64,000 nt of DNA from Brevundimonas subvibrioides (lineage in GTDB: Bacteria > Pseudomonadota > Alphaproteobacteria > Caulobacterales > Caulobacteraceae), in NCBI RefSeq assembly GCF_002280785.1, contig NZ_NCEQ01000007.1:248001-312000 (forward strand). The letters are read 5' to 3'. The position numbers were made by a program, and so were the translations under genes. The notes under the pieces are model-generated. The model searched no databases. It was not told the origin of the DNA and saw only the letters and a program-made list of their open reading frames with translations. Numbering within the stretch: the first letter of the stretch is position 1; every line of letters begins with the position of its first letter. Shown here piece after piece: positions 52,605-61,085 of this stretch.

Positions 52605-53516
52605 CTACGCCCTCGCCCAGTCGCGGCACTGGTTTCTGAACCAGGTCAGCTGGCGTTTCGCGTAGTTGCGGGTGGCCTGCTGCAGGGCGGCCACCGCATC
52701 GGCGCGGGTGGTTTCGCCCGCCAGCCATGCGGCGATCTCCCGAACCCCCACGGCCTTCATGGCGGGCAGGGCCGGGTCGAGGTCGCGGGCGATCAGGGCG
52801 CGGACCTCCTCGACGGCGCCGTTATCCATCATTGACAGAACGCGAGCATCGCAGTTCGCGTAGAGGGTCTCGCGCTCCGGCTCCAAAACCAGCCGATCAT
52901 AGGTTCCGGGTTGCAACAGGGGCGTCGTCCCGGCCTGCCAGTCCGACAGCGACCGGCCGGTTGACCGGGCCACGGCGAAGGCGCGGGTCAGACGCTGGCG
53001 GTCGCCGCTCGCGATGCCCGCCTCGGCGGGTGGATCGAGGGGGATCAGTCGCAGGCGGAAGGCGGCCTCGCCCTCGGTGTCATACAGGGCCATGGCCTCG
53101 TCGCGGGCTTCGGTCGGCACGGCGGGGATGTCGGCCAGTCCCTTTGTCAGGGCGGTGAAATACAGCCCCGTGCCGCCGACGACGAGGATCGGGCGACCCT
53201 GGCTGCGCAGCGCGTCGATCAGGGGCAGGACCGCGCGGGTCCAGCGCCCGACGGACCAGGCCTCCGCCGCATCGACGGTCCCGTAGAGATGATGCGGCGC
53301 CTGCCGTTCCTCGTCGCGCGACGGTCGGGCCGTCAGGACGCGCAGGTCGGCATAGAGCTGCTGGCTGTCGGCGTTGACGATGGCGGCGCCGGTCGCCCGG
53401 GCGCGCTCCAGGGCGAGGCGCGACTTTCCCGAGGCGGTCGGTCCGGCGATCAATGTAATGGGCGGATGGGGCAACGGAGGCTCGCGCGGGACAGGGGATG
53501 GCGATAGAACGCGCAT
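52605..53516 (-). CDS. miaA: tRNA dimethylallyltransferase
   Basis: Adds a dimethylallyl group to A37 of UNN-decoding tRNAs. The 303-residue protein has P-loop AGPTASGKS, DSQQLYADLRVLTARPS, the HHLYG motif, VGGTGLYF, and the C-terminal YAKRQLTWFRNQ. The start at 53516 (M-R-V-L) gives normal length; the longer open frame is a shadow of apbC. It is divergent from apbC with only 28 bp between the start codons. Confidence 0.95.
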   Translation of the reverse strand: MRVLSPSPVPREPPLPHPPITLIAGPTASGKSRLALERARATGAAIVNADSQQLYADLRVLTARPSRDEERQAPHHLYGTVDAAEAWSVGRWTRAVLPLIDALRSQGRPILVVGGTGLYFTALTKGLADIPAVPTEARDEAMALYDTEGEAAFRLRLIPLDPPAEAGIASGDRQRLTRAFAVARSTGRSLSDWQAGTTPLLQPGTYDRLVLEPERETLYANCDARVLSMMDNGAVEEVRALIARDLDPALPAMKAVGVREIAAWLAGETTRADAVAALQQATRNYAKRQLTWFRNQCRDWARA

Positions 53517-53544
53517 CCTTCCCTCGCAACCGGGACAGATCCCC

Positions 53545-54594
53545 TTGATCGACCGCGCCTCCGTCGAAGCCGTGCTCAACGCCATCCTCGATCCTGACAC
53601 GGGCCGGGGCCTGATCGACGCCGGGGCACCGAAAGGGCTGACGGTGGCCGAGGATCGCGCCGGCTTCGTGATCGAGGTCCCCGCCAACCGCACCGCCGCC
53701 TGGGCCCCGGTGCGAGACGCGGCCGAGGCGGCGCTGAAGGCCATGCCGGGCATGGCGCGGGTGTCGGTGGTGCTGACGTCGGAGCTGGCCCCGGTCGGGC
53801 GCAAGGCCTCCCTGTCGCCCGCCGCCGTCGACCAGACGCGCGCCAGGGCGCCCGTGCCGACCGATCGCCCGGCCCATGTGCGGCGCGTGTTGGCCGTGGC
53901 CAGCGGCAAGGGCGGGGTGGGCAAGTCCACCGTCGCGGTCAACCTCGCGACGGCCCTGGCGCGGCGCGGCCTGTCGGTCGGCATCCTCGACGCCGACGTC
54001 TATGGGCCGTCGTTGCCGACCATGCTGGGGCTGTCGGGCCAGCCCGCCTATGAGGACGGGGCGATCGTGCCGCATGTGGCGCACGGACTGAAGGCCATGT
54101 CGGTGGGCCTGCTCACCCAGAGGACCGACGCCATGATCTGGCGCGGGCCAATGGCGTCCCAGGCCATCACCCAGATGCTGACCCAGACGCGCTGGGGCAC
54201 GGAAGCCGGGCCGCTGGACGTGCTGGTCGTCGACCTGCCGCCGGGCACGGGGGACGTGCAGCTGACCGTGATCCAGAAGACGCCGCTGGACGGCGCGGTG
54301 ATCGTCTCGACGCCGCAGGAGGTGGCCCTGGCCGACGCGCGGCGGGCCCACACCCTGTTCCAGCGGGTGAATGTTCCGACCCTGGGCCTGATCGAGAACA
54401 TGAGCGGCGACGTCTTCGGGCGCGGCGGCGCCGAGGCGGAGGCCGGACGGCTGGGCGTCGACTTCCTCGGCGACCTGCCGCTGGATGCCTCGCTGCGGGA
54501 GGCGGGGGATGCAGGCGCGCCGCTCACGTCCGGGCAGGTCGCGGATCGGTTCGACGCGATGGCGGCCAGGGTCGTGCAAAAACTCGCCCTCTGA
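53545..54594 (+). CDS. apbC: Mrp/ApbC P-loop Fe-S carrier ATPase
   Basis: Carries Fe-S clusters to target proteins. A DUF59-like N-terminal domain (about 1-90) is followed by the MinD-like ATPase with the deviant Walker A GKGGVGKST, DADVYGPSLP, VDLPPGTGDVQL and NMSG. The CxxC pair near the C-terminus of canonical Mrp is not evident (GDVFGRGGAE, with no Cys), which is unusual. The start is TTG 53545 (I-D-R-A-S-V next). Length is 349. Confidence 0.9.
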   Translation: MIDRASVEAVLNAILDPDTGRGLIDAGAPKGLTVAEDRAGFVIEVPANRTAAWAPVRDAAEAALKAMPGMARVSVVLTSELAPVGRKASLSPAAVDQTRARAPVPTDRPAHVRRVLAVASGKGGVGKSTVAVNLATALARRGLSVGILDADVYGPSLPTMLGLSGQPAYEDGAIVPHVAHGLKAMSVGLLTQRTDAMIWRGPMASQAITQMLTQTRWGTEAGPLDVLVVDLPPGTGDVQLTVIQKTPLDGAVIVSTPQEVALADARRAHTLFQRVNVPTLGLIENMSGDVFGRGGAEAEAGRLGVDFLGDLPLDASLREAGDAGAPLTSGQVADRFDAMAARVVQKLAL

Positions 54595-54658
54595 GGGTTT
54601 TCAAACGCAACGGAAACAGCCACCTTGGGGGTTCCTGAACCCTCCCGCGAGACTTCCG

Positions 54659-55756
54659 ATGAGCGTCGACACCCTGTTCCGGCCCTTCACGATCAAGGGG
54701 CTGACGCTGCCGAACCGCATCGTCATGGCGCCGATGACGCGATCCTTCTCTCCGGGCGGCATCCCGACCCCGGATGTCGCGGCCTACTACCGTCGCCGGG
54801 CCGAGGGCGAGGTCGGGCTGATCATCACCGAGGGCACGGTGGTCGAGCGTCCCGCCGCGCGCAACGACGCCAGCGTCCCGGTCTTCCACGGCGAGGCCCT
54901 GCCCGAATGGAAGAAGGTGGTGGACGAGGTCCACGCGGCCGGGGGCCTGATCGCGCCGCAGATCTGGCACGTCGGCGCCGCGCGCGGGCGAACGGCGGAC
55001 TGGGAGCCGCTGGGCCAGGTCGACAGCCCGTCCGGCCTCGTCGCGCCCGGCAAGCAGAAATACGAGCCGATGACCGAGGAGGACATCGCCGACACCATCG
55101 CCGCCTTCGGCCGGTCGGCACGGGCGTCGCGTGAGCTGGGCTTCGACGCCGCCGAGATCCATTCGGCCCACGGCTATCTGATCGACCAGTTCTACTGGTC
55201 CGGCCTCAATGCCCGCGGCGATCGCTGGGGGGGTCCGTCGATCGCCGAACGCGCCCGCTTCGGGGTCGAGGTCGTGAAGGCCGTGCGTGAAGGCCTGGGG
55301 CCGGACATGCCTCTGATCATCCGCCTGTCGCAGTGGAAGCTTCAGGATTACGACGCGAAGATCGCCGCCAATCCTGACGAGATGGCCGAGTGGCTGCTGC
55401 CGCTTTCGGATGCGGGCGTGGACGTCTTCCACTGTTCGCAGCGCCGCTTCTGGGAGCCGGAGTTCGAGGGATCGGACCTGAATTTCGCCGGCTGGGCCAA
55501 GGTGATCACCCAGAAGCCCACCATCAGCGTCGGCTCGGTCGGTCTGGACGGCGAGTTCATCGCGGCCTTCGGCGGGGCCGGGTCGAAGCCGGCCTCGCTG
55601 GACGGTCTGATCGGGCGGATGGAGCGCGAGGAGTTCGACCTGATCGCGGTGGGCCGCGCCCTGCTGGCCGATCCGGACTGGGTGCAGAAGGTCCGCGACG
55701 GCCGCCAGGCCGAACTGACCGATTTCGACCGCAGCCATATGGCTGTGCTGCACTGA
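54659..55756 (+). CDS. Old yellow enzyme family NADH:flavin oxidoreductase
   Basis: A 365-residue FMN-dependent ene-reductase. It has LFRPFTIKGLTLPNRIVMAPM (in part), the flavin-binding APQIWHVGA (His of the substrate pocket), AAEIHSAHGYLIDQFYWSG and SVGSVGLDG with AVGRALLADPDWV. It reduces activated C=C or nitro bonds in the family. The start at 54659 follows a GAC TTCC spacer; upstream in-frame codons are from apbC. Confidence 0.92.
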   Translation: MSVDTLFRPFTIKGLTLPNRIVMAPMTRSFSPGGIPTPDVAAYYRRRAEGEVGLIITEGTVVERPAARNDASVPVFHGEALPEWKKVVDEVHAAGGLIAPQIWHVGAARGRTADWEPLGQVDSPSGLVAPGKQKYEPMTEEDIADTIAAFGRSARASRELGFDAAEIHSAHGYLIDQFYWSGLNARGDRWGGPSIAERARFGVEVVKAVREGLGPDMPLIIRLSQWKLQDYDAKIAANPDEMAEWLLPLSDAGVDVFHCSQRRFWEPEFEGSDLNFAGWAKVITQKPTISVGSVGLDGEFIAAFGGAGSKPASLDGLIGRMEREEFDLIAVGRALLADPDWVQKVRDGRQAELTDFDRSHMAVLH

Positions 55757-55760
55757 TGGT

Positions 55761-55779
55761 CCTCCCCCGACGGGGGAGG
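55761..55779. repeat. Half copy of the palindromic element (copy D)
   Basis: CCTCCCCCGACGGGGGAGG is a perfect hairpin (8-bp arms, 3-base loop) of the same CTCCCCC/GGGGGAG family as copies A-C. It lies 5 bp after the OYE stop and 17 bp before the next ATG. Confidence 0.6.
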
Positions 55780-55796
55780 AAGGGGTAAGGGGATCC

Positions 55797-56561
55797 ATGG
55801 TCGTCGCCGTCCTCGTCACCACAGTCTGGCTGAGCCTGATCATCGGTGCGCGCTATCTGCTGGTCGCGGGCGGCGTGTGGTGGATCACCTGGGGGCGAGC
55901 GAACGGCGTCGGGCGCCGATTGAACCGCGAGCGGCCGTCGCGCAGGCTGATGCTGCACGAGATCCGCTACTCACTGCTGTCGACGCCGATCTACGCCTTC
56001 CCCGCGGCCATCGCCCTCGAGGCGTGGAAGGCGGGAGGGACGAAACTGTATCTCGATCCCGCCGCCTGGCCCCTGTGGTGGCTGCCGCTCAGTTTCGTCC
56101 TGCTCCTCATCGTGCAGGATGCCCACTACTACTGGACCCACCGGCTGCTGCATGACCGGCGGGTCTTCGCCTGGGCCCATGCCGCGCATCACCGGGCGCG
56201 CGACCCCAGTCCCTTCGCCAGCTTCGCCTTCGATCCGGCGGAGGCCGCGCTGACGGCCTGGCTGCTGCCGGTTCTGGCCTTCATTGTCCCGCTGAACCTC
56301 TGGATGCTGGCCATGATGCTGACGGTGATGACGGCGACGGCGGTGATGAATCACTGCGGCCGGGAGATGTGGCCGGATCGCTGGGTGCGCGGGCGGATCG
56401 GGTCGCAGCTGATCACCGCGACCCACCACAGCCGGCATCACACCCATATGAAGACGAATTTCGGACTCTATTTCCGGGTCTGGGACCGCTGGTGCGGGAC
56501 GGACGCCATGCCGCCTGCGGACAGGACTCAGACGGGTTCGACGACGACCGCCGTGCCGTAG
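55797..56561 (+). CDS. Fatty-acid hydroxylase/sterol desaturase superfamily membrane protein
   Basis: A 254-residue polytopic protein with four helices and the three His clusters of the di-iron superfamily: HYYWTHRLLH, HAAHH and HHSRHHTHMKTNFG. These bind the non-haem diiron centre. Members hydroxylate or desaturate lipids, carotenoids or sterol-like molecules; the substrate here is unknown. The 3' end overlaps the convergent ybjQ gene by 34 bp. Confidence 0.87.
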   Translation: MVVAVLVTTVWLSLIIGARYLLVAGGVWWITWGRANGVGRRLNRERPSRRLMLHEIRYSLLSTPIYAFPAAIALEAWKAGGTKLYLDPAAWPLWWLPLSFVLLLIVQDAHYYWTHRLLHDRRVFAWAHAAHHRARDPSPFASFAFDPAEAALTAWLLPVLAFIVPLNLWMLAMMLTVMTATAVMNHCGREMWPDRWVRGRIGSQLITATHHSRHHTHMKTNFGLYFRVWDRWCGTDAMPPADRTQTGSTTTAVP

Positions 56562-56848
56562 GCCAGCACCTCGGTCACGCCCGGCATGATCTCGGTGGCG
56601 TCGTAGCGCATGGCCAGGATGGCGTTCGCCCCGGCGGCCCTGGCGTGTTCGACCAGATGCTCGAAGGCTTCCTGCCGCCCGACCTCGGCCAGCTTCACAT
56701 AGGCGCCGACGCGGCCGCCGAGCATCGACTGGACGCCGCCCACCATGTCCGAAATGGCGTTGCGCGAGCGCACGGTGATGCCGCGCACGACGCCGATGTG
56801 GCGCACGACCTTGTGGCCGAAGATCTCGTTGGTGGTGGAGGTCATCAT
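56528..56848 (-). CDS. ybjQ: YbjQ/UPF0145 (DUF74) family protein
   Basis: A 106-residue pentameric-type protein. VVRGITVRSRNAISDMVGGVQ and ARAAGANAILAMRYDATEIM (in parts) match UPF0145, a heavy-metal-binding-like beta fold with no proven role. It ends the thyA-to-ybjQ run, 17 bp after folA. Confidence 0.9.
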   Translation of the reverse strand: MMTSTTNEIFGHKVVRHIGVVRGITVRSRNAISDMVGGVQSMLGGRVGAYVKLAEVGRQEAFEHLVEHARAAGANAILAMRYDATEIMPGVTEVLAYGTAVVVEPV

Positions 56849-56865
56849 GGCGGCCGGCTCCGGGT

Positions 56866-57393
56866 TCAGATGCGCTCGAGGATGCGGAAGGCGAAGGCGT
56901 GGTCGTCCTTCTCGCCCGCATCATGCCGCTCGATCGAGACTTCGCGGAAGAGGGATTCGTCGAAGGCCGGAAAGACCGCGTCGCCCTGCGGCTCCGCGTC
57001 CACCTCGGTGATGTAGAGCCGCTTCGCCCGCGGCAGGGCGGTCTCGAACAGGGCCGTGCCGCCGATGACGCAGACCTCGTCGATGTCGTCGTCCTCAGCC
57101 GTCTCGCGGGCGATATCGATGGCGTCGGCGAAGCTGGAGACGACCACCGCCCCCTTCGCCTTGCCGGATTCCTCGTAGGACAGGTCGCGTGAAAGGATCA
57201 GGTTCAGCCGGCCGGGCAGGGGGCGCAGCGGCAGGCTCTCCCAGGTCGCCCGGCCCATGATACAGGGCTTGCCCGTGGTGATCGCCTTGAACCGTTGCAG
57301 GTCGCTGCGCAGCGTCCACGGCAGGTCGCCGTCCCTGCCGATGACGCCGTTCCGGGCGCGCGCGACGACCAGGGCGATATGGGGAATGGGCAT
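56866..57393 (-). CDS. folA: Dihydrofolate reductase
   Basis: Regenerates tetrahydrofolate, mainly for thymidylate synthesis. The 175-residue enzyme has VARARNGVIGRDGDLPW (catalytic Asp in the DLPW loop region), the KPCIMGRATWESL block, and VIGGTALFE. The start at 57393 (M-P-I-P) gives normal length. It lies 39 bp after aqpZ. Usually folA follows thyA directly; here three genes intervene. Confidence 0.94.
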   Translation of the reverse strand: MPIPHIALVVARARNGVIGRDGDLPWTLRSDLQRFKAITTGKPCIMGRATWESLPLRPLPGRLNLILSRDLSYEESGKAKGAVVVSSFADAIDIARETAEDDDIDEVCVIGGTALFETALPRAKRLYITEVDAEPQGDAVFPAFDESLFREVSIERHDAGEKDDHAFAFRILERI

Positions 57394-57432
57394 GGGCGGC
57401 TCCGTCGATGCAGAGCCGCCCACTGACCTGTG

Positions 57433-58101
57433 TCAGGCGTCCGGGTCCAGCACTTTCAACCGGAACAGCAGGGCGCCGAGCACCGCGCCCACAGCCGGGG
57501 CGACGATGAACAGCCACAGCTGGCTGACCGCCGTACCGCCCGCGAGGACAGCGGGGCCGAAGCTGCGGGCCGGATTGACCGAGACGCCGGTCACCTGGAT
57601 GCCGACGATGTGGATGACCGCCAGGGTGAGGCCGATGGCCACGCCCGCGAACGGTCCATGCCCCCTGTCTCCGGTGACCCCCAAGATCACAACGACGAAG
57701 ATGGCCGTCATCACGACCTCGAAGATGGCCGCCGCGTGCAGCCCGTACTCGCCGAGATAGCCCGGACCCCAGCCGTTCTGACCCAGGTTGGCGACGCCGG
57801 TCTTGGCGATCAGCGACAGCAGGACGGCCCCGATCAGGGCACCGATGAACTGGGCGACCCAGTAGACCAGCATGTCCTTCGCCGACATTCGCCCGGCGAC
57901 GAAGGCGGCCAGGCTCACCGCCGGGTTGACGTGACAGCCCGAGACCGGGCCGATGCCATAGGCCATCGCGACAATGGCGAACCCGAAGGCCAGCGACACC
58001 GCCAGCTGGTCGAACGGCGCCGGCCCCAGAACCGCCGCCCCGCATCCGAACAGAACCAGCACCATCGTGCCGACCAGCTCGGCCGAAAAACGCTTCACCA
58101 T
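57433..58101 (-). CDS. aqpZ: Aquaporin Z-type water channel
   Basis: A 222-residue six-helix channel with both NPA motifs (SGCHVNPAVSL and SVNPARSFGPAV). The selectivity-filter residues (His in the second-half helix, Cys before VNPA, Arg after NPA) are those of water-selective aquaporins. It lies between the MazG-like gene and folA on the minus strand, probably in one transcript. Confidence 0.94.
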   Translation of the reverse strand: MVKRFSAELVGTMVLVLFGCGAAVLGPAPFDQLAVSLAFGFAIVAMAYGIGPVSGCHVNPAVSLAAFVAGRMSAKDMLVYWVAQFIGALIGAVLLSLIAKTGVANLGQNGWGPGYLGEYGLHAAAIFEVVMTAIFVVVILGVTGDRGHGPFAGVAIGLTLAVIHIVGIQVTGVSVNPARSFGPAVLAGGTAVSQLWLFIVAPAVGAVLGALLFRLKVLDPDA

Positions 58102-58175
58102 GGCGAACCCTCCCGTTTGCCCCGTCCGCCTGATGCGGATCGGGTCGGAAGGCTGCGCCGAGTCTTATGGCGACG

Positions 58176-58490
58176 CTAGTCTGGCGGAACGGCGGTTTCC
58201 GGCTCGAGCCAGTGGAGCCATTTGCGCTGCATCGCCTGCTCCAGATCGATGCCGGCGCGGTCGCAGTAGATCAGAAGCATGCCCAGGACATCGGCCGCCT
58301 CATCGCCAAGCGCCTGTTCACTCGGCTCGCCCCGCGCGCGGCCCGACAGGCGCAGATGCTCTGCGGTCAGTTCGCCGAGTTCCTCCTGCAGCTTCAGGAT
58401 GGCCCAGTCGCCGGAGCGGTCGATGCCGTGCTCGGCGGCGTAGATGTCGGAGATGCGGGCGACCTTCTCCGACAGTTCGGAAAGGATCAT
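58176..58490 (-). CDS. MazG-like nucleotide pyrophosphohydrolase
   Basis: A 104-residue all-alpha NTP pyrophosphatase. The metal-binding pattern is seen as KLQEELGEL and DEAADVLGML (EExxE and ExxD). The start is ATG 58490, overlapping the TGA of the TIR-like gene in ATGA; the in-frame longer start is in the shadow of that gene. Such enzymes hydrolyse aberrant or specific NTPs/dNTPs to NMPs. Coupling to a TIR-like protein suggests a joint nucleotide role. Confidence 0.82.
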   Translation of the reverse strand: MILSELSEKVARISDIYAAEHGIDRSGDWAILKLQEELGELTAEHLRLSGRARGEPSEQALGDEAADVLGMLLIYCDRAGIDLEQAMQRKWLHWLEPETAVPPD

Positions 58491-59356
58491 AGCGAGTCCT
58501 TTCGCCATTCCCGATCCAATTGGGCGATGGGCGGCAGCGGGTTCCATGCCTCATCCGCCTGATTGAGCGGCGCCAGATAGGTAAAGGCGTGCGACCAAAC
58601 CTGCCGGACCGGATTCTCGAAGACCGGCCTCGCCTCGGCCTCTATCAGCCGTCCAGCGAGGAGGGCCTCAGCCATTGTGTTGAGGAAGTAGAATACGTTC
58701 TGGATCGCCTCTGTCGCCAGGCCGTCCTCGTCTTCCATCACGTGCAGAGGGACAGGCGATCGAAGGCGTGTTCGAAATGCCGCGAGATCTGGACCATTCC
58801 AGTCATCGATGAATCGTTTGGTCAGGCGATGCACATCCAGGGTCGCATCGGCGAGCGGCGAATGAAGTTGGGGAGGGGAGATCGGCGTCTCAGGCTTGCG
58901 GCCAAGCGCTCGTATGGAGGTGAGAATGTCGTGGCTGGCGGGACCAAGGGCGGCACGCAATCTCCCATCGCGCCGGTCAGCCGCATACCGGATGGGGGCC
59001 AAACCGAGAAGATCACTCGGAAGATGGAGGCTGGGCGCGTCGCGCGGTGCAACAACGAAGCAGCGCTCCGGTCCAAGCGCCCCGATAAATATGCCCAGCT
59101 CGAACAGCACATTGTCTCGGACGATGGTCACTGTCTCGCCGCGTATGGCGGCGACATCGTCCGGTGCGAACACGAATACAGCAAAGTCGGTACGGCCGGA
59201 TTCTTCGACCAGATCGACCAACGTCTGACGCATTGGTCGAAAGACGCCCTGATCCCAAACGGTTGGATCGGACTCATACTCCAGATTTTTCTGAAGCGCG
59301 TAGGCCACATCCATCGCTTCTCGTGACGAGCCGATGAACAGCGATGGACGGTCCAC
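58487..59356 (-). CDS. TIR-like nucleotide-binding protein
   Basis: A 289-residue protein. The N-terminal half (about 4-150) is the TIR-like nucleotide-binding fold (COG4271/PF10137): SLFIGSSREAMDVAYALQ, VWDQGVFRPM, FAVFVFAPDD, VRDNVLFELGIFIGALG and LHLPSDLLGLAP. The C-terminal 120 residues are helical with Trp-rich blocks (DDWNGPDLAAFR, VRQVWSHAFTYLAP) and match no family I can name. Relatives occur in prokaryotic conflict systems. It starts 2 bp after thyA and overlaps the MazG-like gene. Base composition looks less GC-rich than its neighbours. Confidence 0.85.
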   Translation of the reverse strand: MDRPSLFIGSSREAMDVAYALQKNLEYESDPTVWDQGVFRPMRQTLVDLVEESGRTDFAVFVFAPDDVAAIRGETVTIVRDNVLFELGIFIGALGPERCFVVAPRDAPSLHLPSDLLGLAPIRYAADRRDGRLRAALGPASHDILTSIRALGRKPETPISPPQLHSPLADATLDVHRLTKRFIDDWNGPDLAAFRTRLRSPVPLHVMEDEDGLATEAIQNVFYFLNTMAEALLAGRLIEAEARPVFENPVRQVWSHAFTYLAPLNQADEAWNPLPPIAQLDREWRKDSL

Positions 59357-59358
59357 CG

Positions 59359-60219
59359 CTATTTGGAGACCTTGGCCGGGATGTGCGGATGAGCTTGGTA
59401 GCCGATGAACTCGAAGTCTGACGACTCGAACTCAAGGATGTCTTTCAGCCGGCGCTTGAGCTTCACCTGCGGAAAATCCAAAGGCTCCCGCGTCAGCTGG
59501 AGTTCGGCTTGCTTGAGATGGTCGAGATATAGGTGGGCGTCGCCGAAGGTATGGACGAACTCTCCCGGTTCGTAGCCCGTCACCTCACAAACCATGTGTG
59601 TGAACAGCGCATAGGACGCGATGTTGAACGGCACGCCGAGGAAGACGTCGGCCGAGCGCTGGTACAGCTGGCAGCTCAGCTTTCCATCCGCCACGAAGAA
59701 CTGGAACAGGCAGTGACAGGGCGGCAGGGCCATGTCCTCGATATCGGCCGGGTTCCAGGCCGAGACGATGTGGCGACGGCTGTTCGGATTGGTCTTCAGC
59801 CCCTCGATCAGGCGCGCAATCTGGTCGATCGATTCGCCGTTCGGCGCCGCCCACGACCGCCACTGTTTCCCGTAAACCGGACCCAGTTCGCCGTTCTCGT
59901 CGGCCCACTCGTCCCAGATCGAACAGCCGTTTTCCTTCAGCCAGCGGGTGTTGGTCTCGCCGCGCAGGAACCACAGCAGCTCGACGATGATGGAGCGCAG
60001 GTGCAGCTTCTTGGTCGTCAGAAGGGGGAAGCCCTTCGACAGGTCGAAGCGCAACTGGCGGCCGAACACGCCCAGGGTGCCCGTGCCGGTGCGGTCGTCA
60101 CGACGCACCCCGTTGTCGAGAATGTCGCGCAACAGGTTGAGGTACTGGAATTCCGGATGATCGGCCGGCGCGGCGCCGATACGGTCCTGAAGGTCACTGA
60201 TCTGGGCCACGGCGTTCAT
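59359..60219 (-). CDS. thyA: Thymidylate synthase
   Basis: Makes dTMP from dUMP with methylene-tetrahydrofolate. The 286-residue enzyme has [15 protein letters not shown], the nucleophile Cys in [13 protein letters not shown] (near 167), [18 protein letters not shown] (in parts) and the terminal [14 protein letters not shown] 20-residue extra N-terminus precedes the normal [10 protein letters not shown]. The start ATG 60219 is preferred over 60312 for lack of family match upstream. It is first in the minus-strand unit. Confidence 0.95.
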   Translation of the reverse strand: MNAVAQISDLQDRIGAAPADHPEFQYLNLLRDILDNGVRRDDRTGTGTLGVFGRQLRFDLSKGFPLLTTKKLHLRSIIVELLWFLRGETNTRWLKENGCSIWDEWADENGELGPVYGKQWRSWAAPNGESIDQIARLIEGLKTNPNSRRHIVSAWNPADIEDMALPPCHCLFQFFVADGKLSCQLYQRSADVFLGVPFNIASYALFTHMVCEVTGYEPGEFVHTFGDAHLYLDHLKQAELQLTREPLDFPQVKLKRRLKDILEFESSDFEFIGYQAHPHIPAKVSK

Positions 60220-60542
60220 CGCCACAGTGTGCAGGTGATTCGCTGTCGTCACATCGGCGCGATTCGGTTGCTCACAGGAAATTGGCCTCGCCTGCGACCG
60301 GATCTGGCGCACCCGCGTGTCAGGGTTCCGGCATGAACAGCGGCAGCCAGATCAACTCTCCCGGACCTCGACGGTCAGGGCGCCGCCATGCCCCGCCGAT
60401 GGAGTGCACTCGCCAACCCCTGCCTCTATTCGTGCCCGGTCCAATGACTCTCATGATTTGAATGAGATAGGGAAAATATCGCTCACGAAAACTGAGGATT
60501 TGGACTCTTTGGACTCCGTTTTTTCGAGTCCAGTCCGGCGGT
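60220..60542. other. Gene-free region upstream of thyA
   Basis: About 320 bp between the thyA start and the end of the DUF924 gene. I support no gene; a 42-codon plus-strand ORF from 60333 lacks coding character. It must contain the thyA promoter, and the terminator hairpin below ends it. Confidence 0.5.
60502..60536 (-). terminator. Terminator after DUF924 gene
   Basis: Stem GGACTC/GAGTCC with outer GGACT/AGTCC and a CGTTTTTTC loop lies 7-41 bp past the DUF924 stop. It may act on either strand. Confidence 0.6.
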
Positions 60543-61085
60543 TCAGCCGCCGAACCCGCCCTGATCCAGAAAGGCCTGTTCCTCCGCCGTCGTCTCGCGG
60601 CCCAGCGTCCGGTTGCGGTGCGGGAAGCGGCCGAAGCGAACGATGATGTCCCGGTGGATGTGGGCGTACTTCAGCACCTCGGGCATGTCGGCGCACAAGG
60701 GCAGGGCGGCGTCCTGTTCGGCCAGGTCCTCGGAATGCTCGAACGGGGTGACGAAGAACTGGCGCAGATCCGGCTCGAACGTGCGGGGGTAGCCGCGATC
60801 CCAGGCCTGTTTCGCGTACATCAGCCCCAGGCTGTCGGTGGCGAACTGGTGCGCCGTGCCGCGGTAAGAGTTCCGGGGATACTGATCGAGCAGGACCATG
60901 AGAGCCAGCGCGCCCTCGGCTATCTCGATCCAGTCATCCAGTTCCCGCCGGGCGGCGGCCCAGTGCAGGTCGAGAGCAGCCTCGCGGAACGCCCGGTCGA
61001 ACACCTCGTCCTTGGCGTACCACCTGGCGGGTCCCGCTTCTTTCCAGAAGGCGACGACGGAGGAAGGCGTTATGAGGACGGTCAT
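60543..61085 (-). CDS. DUF924 family protein
   Basis: A 180-residue helical protein. VVAFWKEAGPARWYAKDEVFD at the start, LMVLLDQYPRNSYRGTAHQF (in parts), and the C-terminal GRFPHRNRTLGRETTAEEQAFL (in parts) are the DUF924 signatures. The fold is tetratricopeptide-like, of unknown function. The start ATG 61085 lies inside the divergent ilvC gene, overlapping its first 14 bp. Confidence 0.88.
   Translation of the reverse strand: MTVLITPSSVVAFWKEAGPARWYAKDEVFDRAFREAALDLHWAAARRELDDWIEIAEGALALMVLLDQYPRNSYRGTAHQFATDSLGLMYAKQAWDRGYPRTFEPDLRQFFVTPFEHSEDLAEQDAALPLCADMPEVLKYAHIHRDIIVRFGRFPHRNRTLGRETTAEEQAFLDQGGFGG

Noticed and set aside
60333..60461. A 42-codon ORF upstream of thyA
   Set aside because: No ribosome site, no codon bias and no recognisable motif.
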